Origin: Hallerella sp963660435
GTDB lineage: Bacteria; Fibrobacterota; Fibrobacteria; Fibrobacterales; Fibrobacteraceae
NCBI GenBank assembly: GCA_963660435.1
Contig: CAVKYI010000008.1
Coordinates: forward strand, 14,240-78,239
DNA length: 64,000 nucleotides
Direction of reading: 5' to 3'
Below, in pieces: positions 57,995-64,000 of this stretch; position 1 is the stretch's first letter; the number at the start of each line of letters is the position of its first letter. The translations under genes and the position numbers were made by a program. A model generated the notes under the pieces. That model was not told the DNA's origin, ran no database searches, and was given only the letters and a program-made list of their open reading frames with translations.

Positions 57995-60424
57995 ATGACA
58001 AACACCCGCCGAAGCACGCTTTTCGCCGATGCGTTTTTCGCATATCTTTTTCTCGCCTGTCTATTTTCTAGCGCCAACGCGGCCCGACAGTTCGAGTATC
58101 TTGACCGCGGCATCGTCGCAGTCCGAAAGAGCGACACGAGGTCGCTTGTCTCGTGGAGAAGCCTTGCGACAGACGAAGCCAATCTAGGCTTTAACGTCTA
58201 TCGCACAACAGACGGGAAAACAGTGAAACTGAACGAATCCGTTCTCGTCGGAGGAACGAACTTTTTGGATGAAAGCGCCGACTTTACGAGAGAAAACACC
58301 TATTTCGTGAAAAAAGTCCTGGACGGCGTGGAACTCGAAACGACAGGAAGCTACACGATGCCCGCAAACAAGGCGGTAGGCCCCTATGTCACGGTTTCGG
58401 TAGAAAACATCGATCCATCTTCCACGGTGCACTTTGTCTGGGTCGGCGACCTCGACGGCGACGGAGCCTATGATTACGTACTCGACCAGCCCGCACTAAA
58501 CCACCAGCAACTCCAGGCCTACACAAGCACGGGCAAGTATCTGTGGACACTCGATCTCGGCGCAAATAGCGAAAACAAGAACAACATCAGTCCGGGCGCA
58601 TCGACAATCGACGTCGGGATGTGGGACGGTGCGACGGTCTATGACATAGACGGCGACGGCTACGCGGAAGTGATTGTCCGCATTGCCGACGGCGTGACGT
58701 TCGGGGACGGCAAGAAGTACGGCAATTCGAAGAAAAATGCCCAGGCGATAGCGGTGCTTTCGGGAAAGACCGGAGCTCTCAAGTATATCGCGGATGTCCC
58801 GAGCGACTATATTTCCGTGGGACCGCTCGCGGTAATGATGGGAATCGGCTACCTTGACGGGAAAACGCCAAGTCTTGTCTGCTGGATGAAGAACCGAAAT
58901 TCGGACAAGAGCTTTAACAGCATGACGCTAGCCTACCATGTTACAGATGGAAAGCTCGTGCAACAATGGAAGCATGACGCCGGAAAGAACGGCGGGGGCG
59001 CGGAGGCGCACCAGATCCGCATCGCGGATGTCGATTACGACGGAAAGGACGAAGTCCTGCACCAGGGATACGCGCTAAACGGGGACGGAACGCTGCGCTA
59101 TCAAATTTCGCTCGTCAACCACGGGGATCGCTGGTATGTCGGAGCGTTCAACAAGGGCGAAAAGGAAATGATGGGATACGGCATCCAGCAAGACCATCCG
59201 CAAAACCTTCTCGAATACTACTACAACGCCTCGACTGGCGAAATTCTCTGGACGCACTACGGCGACGCTTCCTGCAACGGGCAGTGCGACGTGGGCCGGG
59301 GAGCCGTCGGCGATATCGACCCGAACTACGACGGACTTGAAGCGTGGAGTTTCCAGGGGACATACAACGCAAGGACGAACGCGAAAATTTCGGACAGCTA
59401 TCTCTATCCGGTTCTGCGCTATTGGTGGGACGGCGATCTCGGTGCGGAAAGCTATAACGAAGGGAAAATCGAAAAGTGGAATTACGAATCCAAGACTGTT
59501 TCTCGGGTAAACACGACATGGAAAGTCTATGCGTCAAGCGGAAGCGACCGCGGCGTCGCCATGTTCCACGGAGACATTTTGGGAGACTGGCGCGAAGAAT
59601 CGGTTCTCGTAAACTATGCGAACAAGGAACTCGTGATTTTCACGACGGACATCGCGAGCGACGAGCGTATTTATTCGCTGATGCAGAATCCGTGCTACCG
59701 AAACGGTACAACGACAAAGGGATACGTACAGGCAAGCATGTTGGACTATTTTCTCGGATACGGCATGGAAAAGCCGGCAAGTCCCGACATCGAAATCGTC
59801 GGCGGAACGCGCGAACCCAGTTTCAGCGCAAAGGCCTTCATTCGAAAGTGCGGAGCGGGATCAAGCCGGCAAACGTTGAAACCGGGAGATTCGCTTGCCG
59901 CATTCTGCTATCGATACGGAAACGGAGTAGTTTCTGCAGAAGGTCTTCCCGACTGGGTGACAACAAGCCTTTCGACAAACGAAGACGGTTCCGAAATTTG
60001 GCTTCGCGGACAAGTCCCGGAAAACGCGAAGGCGACCAGATACGCTTACGCGATGAAGGTTGCGGGAACGACAGGCGACACGACCGCATTCGGTATCATC
60101 ACGATCGATATTCCGGATTCAATCGAAACTTCAAGTTCTTCAAGTGCGGAAGACGCTTCGAGTTCTTCCGCCGACAGAACGCCCTTGGACGTTGCGAAAC
60201 CAATCCAGGGCTGGACCCTTGCGCAAGACGCGAAATTCGTCACGTTTCAAAACGGGAGCGCAATTTCCCGGATTCGCCTGTTCGACATAAACGGAAAACA
60301 CCTCGAAACGAAGGTTCTGCCACCAGAGGAAAGCTGGAACATCCCACGGAGAAACTGCGAAACGATTCTGCAGGTCGAGTCCGCAGGAAAAATTTCCATA
60401 CGGCGCCTGGCGAGGACGCGCTGA
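57995..60424 (+). CDS. Rhamnogalacturonan lyase, PL11 family
   Basis: An 809-residue secreted pectin lyase. The ATG at 57995 is preferred to 57992 because it is 5 rather than 2 bases from the GGAG site. After the signal peptide (FAYLFLACLFSSANA) an Ig-like domain (LVSWRSLATDEANLGFNVYRT) leads into the eight-bladed PL11 propeller with calcium-binding loops DLDGDGAYDYV, DIDGDGYAEVIVR, DVDYDGKDEVLHQG and DIDPNYDGLEAW. A Ser-rich linker (residues 705-725) precedes the C-terminal module IRLFDINGKHLETK. It cleaves the rhamnose-galacturonate backbone of pectin. Divergent from TIGR02147 with phased repeats between. Confidence 0.93.
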   Translation: MTNTRRSTLFADAFFAYLFLACLFSSANAARQFEYLDRGIVAVRKSDTRSLVSWRSLATDEANLGFNVYRTTDGKTVKLNESVLVGGTNFLDESADFTRENTYFVKKVLDGVELETTGSYTMPANKAVGPYVTVSVENIDPSSTVHFVWVGDLDGDGAYDYVLDQPALNHQQLQAYTSTGKYLWTLDLGANSENKNNISPGASTIDVGMWDGATVYDIDGDGYAEVIVRIADGVTFGDGKKYGNSKKNAQAIAVLSGKTGALKYIADVPSDYISVGPLAVMMGIGYLDGKTPSLVCWMKNRNSDKSFNSMTLAYHVTDGKLVQQWKHDAGKNGGGAEAHQIRIADVDYDGKDEVLHQGYALNGDGTLRYQISLVNHGDRWYVGAFNKGEKEMMGYGIQQDHPQNLLEYYYNASTGEILWTHYGDASCNGQCDVGRGAVGDIDPNYDGLEAWSFQGTYNARTNAKISDSYLYPVLRYWWDGDLGAESYNEGKIEKWNYESKTVSRVNTTWKVYASSGSDRGVAMFHGDILGDWREESVLVNYANKELVIFTTDIASDERIYSLMQNPCYRNGTTTKGYVQASMLDYFLGYGMEKPASPDIEIVGGTREPSFSAKAFIRKCGAGSSRQTLKPGDSLAAFCYRYGNGVVSAEGLPDWVTTSLSTNEDGSEIWLRGQVPENAKATRYAYAMKVAGTTGDTTAFGIITIDIPDSIETSSSSSAEDASSSSADRTPLDVAKPIQGWTLAQDAKFVTFQNGSAISRIRLFDINGKHLETKVLPPEESWNIPRRNCETILQVESAGKISIRRLARTR

Positions 60425-60441
60425 CATCCGCAAACGGAAAA

Positions 60442-61623
60442 TCACTTGAATCGCAGATAGTTCACGGCGAATTTCAGCACTTCGAGCGGCATTTTCAGGA
60501 ACGCCACAGCGTGCTGGTCGCCATCGAGATAGGCCTTGATGATTTTATACAGGCGAATCTGATCCTCCCGGCTTCTTGTGGTCAGAAAGCGACGGAATTT
60601 CATAATCTGCAGATGCTTCTTTCCGAATTTCCGCATGCAGAGCTTTTCGTAGAGATGCAGATAGTCCTCGGAAAGGTTTCCCAGGCGAAGCCCCATCCCG
60701 ACGACGTTTGCAGCAAGAAGTCCGCCACGCATCGCCGTCGCGATTCCACCTCCCGTCAGCGGATTCGTATGGTGCGCCGCGTCCCCCACAAGCAGAAGAT
60801 TGTCCTTGACCGCATGGGGAAGGTTTCCGGAAACGGGAACGAGACCGCCCACTACATGATGTTCCACGACCCTAGCGTCCGGAAACAGCCGATGCAGCCA
60901 GTCAAAAGTCACCTCTTCGATGCACTTGCCGTCAAAATCCGAGACGAGAAAGCCCGCGCCAAAATTCGTCACGCCGCTCTTCCGTTTCGGAAAGCTCCAG
61001 ATGTAGCCGTTGTTGATGTAATCCGCGCCTTGCCAAAACGTAAGATAGTCGGATTTCGTCAAGATCCCTTCGACCTGGATATCGACGCCCGAGCAAGTCG
61101 CTCCGGGCCTTTGGAGCGTATCGAGTCCGACCATGCGCCCGATGCGGCTTTCCACGCCGTCCGCCGCGACGACCATTCTTGCGCGAACCGTTTCCGTTCC
61201 CCGGGCCGTCACGATGGAAACTTTCCGAAATCCGTTTTCCACGCTTTCCACGGCAGAGGCTCGCGCAAAGGTTTCGACTTCCGCACCGTCTTCTTCCGCG
61301 AGGCGCGCAAGATGCGGATCGAACTTTTCCCGGTTGAGCATCACGCCGACCCCGGGCATTTTGCAGTCGAGCTCGATTCCTCCGGGACCATAGACATAGA
61401 GCCCGTTCAGTTCCGTTTCGATGCAATCCAGGTCGATCGGGCCGAATTCCTCCTGGAGCCTGTCGAGCTTGGTGCTAGCTTCTCCGCAGCGCACGGGATA
61501 TCCGATTCTTTCGCGCTTTTCGACGAGCAGGACGGAAAATCCATTTCGCGCCAGATTTCGCGCCGCGACACTTCCGCCGGGTCCCGCCCCGACAACCAGG
61601 ACATCGTATTCCGCTCGCTTCAC
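60442..61623 (-). CDS. Geranylgeranyl reductase family flavoprotein
   Basis: A 393-residue FAD enzyme: DVLVVGAGPGGSVAARNLAR near residue 7, YPVRCGEAST near 42 (the PxxCGE motif of the family), VVAADGVESRIGRMVGL near 152 and LLLVGDAAHHTNPLTGGGIATAMRGG near 278. It starts at GTG 61623, overlapping the ferredoxin stop (GTGA); the much longer open frame upstream is not real. In archaea these reductases saturate isoprenoid lipid chains with ferredoxin-derived electrons; in bacteria some act on menaquinone or chlorophyll side chains. The coupled ferredoxin suggests it is the electron donor. Confidence 0.88.
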   Translation of the reverse strand: MKRAEYDVLVVGAGPGGSVAARNLARNGFSVLLVEKRERIGYPVRCGEASTKLDRLQEEFGPIDLDCIETELNGLYVYGPGGIELDCKMPGVGVMLNREKFDPHLARLAEEDGAEVETFARASAVESVENGFRKVSIVTARGTETVRARMVVAADGVESRIGRMVGLDTLQRPGATCSGVDIQVEGILTKSDYLTFWQGADYINNGYIWSFPKRKSGVTNFGAGFLVSDFDGKCIEEVTFDWLHRLFPDARVVEHHVVGGLVPVSGNLPHAVKDNLLLVGDAAHHTNPLTGGGIATAMRGGLLAANVVGMGLRLGNLSEDYLHLYEKLCMRKFGKKHLQIMKFRRFLTTRSREDQIRLYKIIKAYLDGDQHAVAFLKMPLEVLKFAVNYLRFK

Positions 61624-61808
61624 TTTTCGGCCTCCTCGAATATCAAGGCTCCCGCCGGGCAGGCGCGCGTGCAGAGGCCACAGCGGATGCATTTCGTCCG
61701 ATCGATTTGCAGGTCGAGTCCATACATGTCCAAGGCCATTTTCGGGCAAACCCCGACACAGCCCGCACATTCCAGACATTTTTCGCGAAGATGCACCAAC
61801 TTTTTCAT
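61620..61808 (-). CDS. 2[4Fe-4S] ferredoxin-type protein
   Basis: A 62-residue protein with two cluster-binding motifs, CLECAGCVGVCP near residue 10 and CIRCGLCTRACP near 40, enough for two [4Fe-4S] clusters. The start at ATG 61808 puts the first motif at the usual place; the longer frame adds unsupported residues. Its stop overlaps the GTG of the flavoprotein gene, so both are made together, probably as donor and reductase. Confidence 0.9.
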   Translation of the reverse strand: MKKLVHLREKCLECAGCVGVCPKMALDMYGLDLQIDRTKCIRCGLCTRACPAGALIFEEAEK

Positions 61809-61942
61809 ATACGAGAGAATATAGAAATTGTCGAAATCCAAAGCCTAGAGATTCTTGCCGATTGTTAAAAAGCGAAGGGTTCGTTTTAAAATTTTGCATT
61901 CCCTTGTATTGACTTTTTAATTTACTATATTGCCCCCCCACT

Positions 61943-63334
61943 ATGAAAATGAAAAACACAAATAGAGATTCCCTGGATTTTGGGAAAATGGACATCCCCC
62001 AGCTATTCGTGAAGCTTTTCGTTCCGACCCTGATCGGGATGATTTTCATGGCGATGTTCAACGTTATCGACGGGATTTTTGTAGGCAAGGGCGTTTCGAG
62101 CGATGCCCTTGCCGCAGTGAATATCGCTGCGCCGGTCTTTCTCTTTTCGACCGCGGCAAGCCTGATGTTCGCTAGCGGCGTGAGCATTGTCGCGGCGACG
62201 CATCTCGCCCAGGGAAACACGAAGGCGGCAAATATCAATGCAACGCAATCCATCATTGTTCCGCTGGTTTTCATGATTGCCCTTGCCTGCGTCATCTTCT
62301 TTTTCCCGGAACGGCTGAATTACCTCTTTGGAGGCTCTGACCGGCTCTTGCCCTATGTCCGGGACTACCTGCGCGGAATCTACCTGTTCCCCGTTCTGGG
62401 CGTCTTTCTGATGGTCGGGTCCTTTCTTATCCGGCTAGACGGCTCGCCGAAAATGGCGATGTCCGTAAATATCGTTTCCGCCTTGCTGAACATTTTCCTC
62501 GACTGGCTTTTCATCTTTCCCCTGAAGCTCGGCGTGTGGGGCGCGGCGGTAGCAACGGTTCTTTCGGAAGCGGTCGGCGTCATCATGGTCATGACCTATC
62601 TCTTGAAATTCTCTAAGACCTTGCACTTTTACCGGCTAAAGCTGAGCCTCACGAGCTTCTATCTCACCCTTCGCAATGCCGGATACATGATGAAGCTCGG
62701 ATTCTCGACATTCCTCGGGGAAGTCGCCGTATCGGTAATCATCATCATCGGAAACTACATGTTCATCAAGTATCTGCACGAAGACGGCGTCGCGGCCTTT
62801 AGTGTCGCCTGCTACCTTTTTCCCCTGATTTTCATCTTCGGAAATTCAATCGCGCAGAGCCAGCTTCCGATTATCAGCTACAACAACGGCCTCGGCAGTA
62901 CAGAACGAGTCAAATCGACGATAAGGATTTCCCTTGTGGCGACGTTCCTCCTCGGCCTCCTCATAAGTGTCGGCTGCGCGCTTTGGTGCGATCCGCTGAT
63001 TACGCTCTTCCTCGATCGCGGGACAGCTCCCCATACAATCGCGATGCACGGATTTCCCTTCTTCGCGATGGGATTTGTCTTCACTTCAATGAACCTCGTG
63101 GGAATCGGCATATACCAGGGTCTCGAAAAGGCGAATTCCGCCATCGCCTTCATGTTTCTGCGCGGAATCGTTTTGGTCATTCCGTCGTTTATTCTCCTTC
63201 CCGCGATTCTCGGCGAAAAAGGTCTGTGGCTCGCCATTCCCCTCGCCGAAGCGGTCACGTTTGCCGTCATGGTCATCTACTCGGTGGTCAAAACGCGAAA
63301 ATTCCGGAAAACGTCCCCACCTTCCAAACCCTGA
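61943..63334 (+). CDS. MATE family efflux transporter
   Basis: A 463-residue protein with twelve hydrophobic helices in two similar halves. The start PQLFVKLFVPTLIGMIFMAMFNVIDGIFVGKGVS and ALAAVNIAAPVFLFSTAASLMFASG are typical of the DinF/NorM-like MATE branch; the second half opens with MMKLGFSTFLGEVAVSVIIIIGNYMF. It exports cationic compounds using Na+ or proton gradients. A TTGTAT / TATATT promoter-like pair (61904-61931) precedes it. It is divergent from the ferredoxin-reductase pair and followed by rubrerythrin. Confidence 0.92.
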   Translation: MKMKNTNRDSLDFGKMDIPQLFVKLFVPTLIGMIFMAMFNVIDGIFVGKGVSSDALAAVNIAAPVFLFSTAASLMFASGVSIVAATHLAQGNTKAANINATQSIIVPLVFMIALACVIFFFPERLNYLFGGSDRLLPYVRDYLRGIYLFPVLGVFLMVGSFLIRLDGSPKMAMSVNIVSALLNIFLDWLFIFPLKLGVWGAAVATVLSEAVGVIMVMTYLLKFSKTLHFYRLKLSLTSFYLTLRNAGYMMKLGFSTFLGEVAVSVIIIIGNYMFIKYLHEDGVAAFSVACYLFPLIFIFGNSIAQSQLPIISYNNGLGSTERVKSTIRISLVATFLLGLLISVGCALWCDPLITLFLDRGTAPHTIAMHGFPFFAMGFVFTSMNLVGIGIYQGLEKANSAIAFMFLRGIVLVIPSFILLPAILGEKGLWLAIPLAEAVTFAVMVIYSVVKTRKFRKTSPPSKP

Positions 63335-63407
63335 CTGTACCTTTTCGGCTTTTTCTTTGTAGATTAAAAATCAGCAACAGCCTTCAATCCCTTCCAAGGA
63401 GACAAAT

Positions 63408-63947
63408 ATGGAATTAAAAGGATCCAAGACTGAAAAGAACCTGTGGGCGGCTTTCGCCGGAGAATCCCAGGCGAGAAACAAATACACCTATTACGCGTCA
63501 AAAGCCAAAAAGGAAGGCTTTGTCCAGATAGCGAATATTTTCGAGGAAACCGCCGGCAACGAAAAGGAACACGCCAAGATCTGGTTCAAGTACCTGATGG
63601 GCGGAGAGATCAAGGACACCGCGGCAAATCTAAAGGACGCGGCGGACGGCGAGAACTACGAATGGACCGACATGTATGACCGTATGGCCAAGGAAGCCCG
63701 CGAAGAAGGCTTTCACGAAATCGCGGCGAAGTTCGCCATGGTCGGCAAGATCGAGAAAGAACACGAGGAACGTTACCGCAAGCTCCTGAAGAATGTCGAA
63801 GAAGGACTTGTCTTTTCCCGCGACGGAGACTGCATTTGGCAATGCTCGAACTGCGGCCACATCGTCATCGGCAAGAAAGCGCCCGGCATGTGCCCGGTCT
63901 GCGGCCATCCGCAAAGCTACTTCGAAATCAAGAAGGAAAACTTCTAG
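63408..63947 (+). CDS. Rubrerythrin
   Basis: A 179-residue peroxide-reducing protein of anaerobes. The diiron helices carry AFAGESQARNKYTYYA near 15, EETAGNEKEHAKIWF near 46, EEGFHEIAAKF and GKIEKEHEERY near 115, and the rubredoxin-like end has CSNCGH near 145 and CPVCGHP near 160. CAAGGAGAC precedes the ATG. Its TAG stop shares its last base with the first G of the inverted-repeat element that follows, so the element inserted exactly at the gene's end. Confidence 0.96.
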   Translation: MELKGSKTEKNLWAAFAGESQARNKYTYYASKAKKEGFVQIANIFEETAGNEKEHAKIWFKYLMGGEIKDTAANLKDAADGENYEWTDMYDRMAKEAREEGFHEIAAKFAMVGKIEKEHEERYRKLLKNVEEGLVFSRDGDCIWQCSNCGHIVIGKKAPGMCPVCGHPQSYFEIKKENF

Positions 63948-64000
63948 GTCACCTCTAAAAATTGCTTTGGTCAAGAAAATTTGAATGAGACCAAGCGAAG
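63947..64000. mobile_element. Inverted-repeat element (MITE-like), copy 4, cut by the window edge
   Basis: GGTCACCTCTAAAAATTGCTT and the following GGTCAAGAAAATTTGAATGAG match copy 1 over 54 bases with one or two differences; the right end lies outside the window. The first G is also the last base of the rubrerythrin stop. Confidence 0.75.

Noticed and set aside
59476..61824. 782-codon plus-strand frame spanning PL11 and the flavoprotein region
   Set aside because: It crosses the true PL11 stop in another frame and is antisense to the flavoprotein; Arg/His-rich shadow with no domain.
61624..62295. Long N-terminal extension of the geranylgeranyl-reductase-like frame
   Set aside because: It runs antisense to the MATE gene and through the ferredoxin gene in another frame; the GTG at 61623 coupled to the ferredoxin stop explains the gene fully.

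Overview
The window looks like chromosomal DNA of a Fibrobacter-like bacterium (phylum Fibrobacterota). Pointers are two members of the TIGR02147 family (a paralogous family expanded in Fibrobacter), many secreted plant-cell-wall enzymes (GH30, GH43, GH5, PL11) with a shared 'FD.NG'-type C-terminal module, numerous lipoproteins, a PorV-like outer-membrane protein and a FabV/Ter reductase. Assignment to a species is not possible from reading alone.

Layout. 1-8.6 kb is housekeeping: a partial thioredoxin-like protein, a lipoprotein, ftsY and clpP overlap on the minus strand; ahcY; a sigma-70 factor; an orphan LytS-type kinase; a secreted protein; infC-rpmI-rplT; and tRNA-Gly. 8.6-14.4 kb is a five-gene fatty-acyl operon on the minus strand (acyl-ACP thioesterase, DUF2334-like deacetylase, acyl-CoA synthetase, fabF, fabV). 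14.5-21.1 kb mixes a vapBC-type module, a lipoprotein gene broken at a C6 tract, a PorV-like protein, a phosphohexomutase and about 880 bp of intergenic repeats. 21.1-27.5 kb holds an NYN-like protein, a beta-barrel protein, a periplasmic binding protein, a cNMP/DUF4388 protein, purM and rng.

27.6-36.7 kb is a hemicellulose/cellulose region: a GH43-GH30 operon, a TIGR02147 gene coupled to a carbohydrate-binding-like lipoprotein, a SIMPL protein, rsmA and a GH5 enzyme. 36.8-46.7 kb holds pyrC, a tightly coupled operon DUF4956 / HlyD-like / TolC-like / VTC-domain / lamin-tail lipoprotein, nhaA and a PRPP synthetase. 46.8-50.3 kb has a barnase-like remnant, a second vapBC module and glgP. 50.4-54.6 kb is an AT-rich island with small ORFs, a tandemly duplicated Cys-containing secreted protein and an AccI-like restriction-modification pair. 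54.6-64 kb holds an Fsr-like MFS exporter, a second TIGR02147-lipoprotein pair divergent from a PL11 lyase, a ferredoxin/geranylgeranyl-reductase pair, a MATE transporter and rubrerythrin.

The best candidate for an undescribed system is the TIGR02147 + lipoprotein cassette. It occurs twice, each time with translational coupling and next to secreted polysaccharide-degrading enzymes. A 19-bp dyad (CRTGGAY-N5-RTCCAYG) is present in both the GH43 promoter region and the TIGR02147 promoter region of the first locus. A different, roughly 12-bp-phased repeat fills the TIGR02147/PL11 intergenic region of the second. This suggests a family of local sensor-regulators for plant polysaccharide. The second candidate is the DUF4956/VTC/lamin-tail export-like operon. 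A mobile 62-123 bp inverted-repeat element (GGTCACCTCTAAAAATT ends) occurs four times and forms or touches the stop codon of two genes. No CRISPR array, rRNA or complete insertion sequence was seen.
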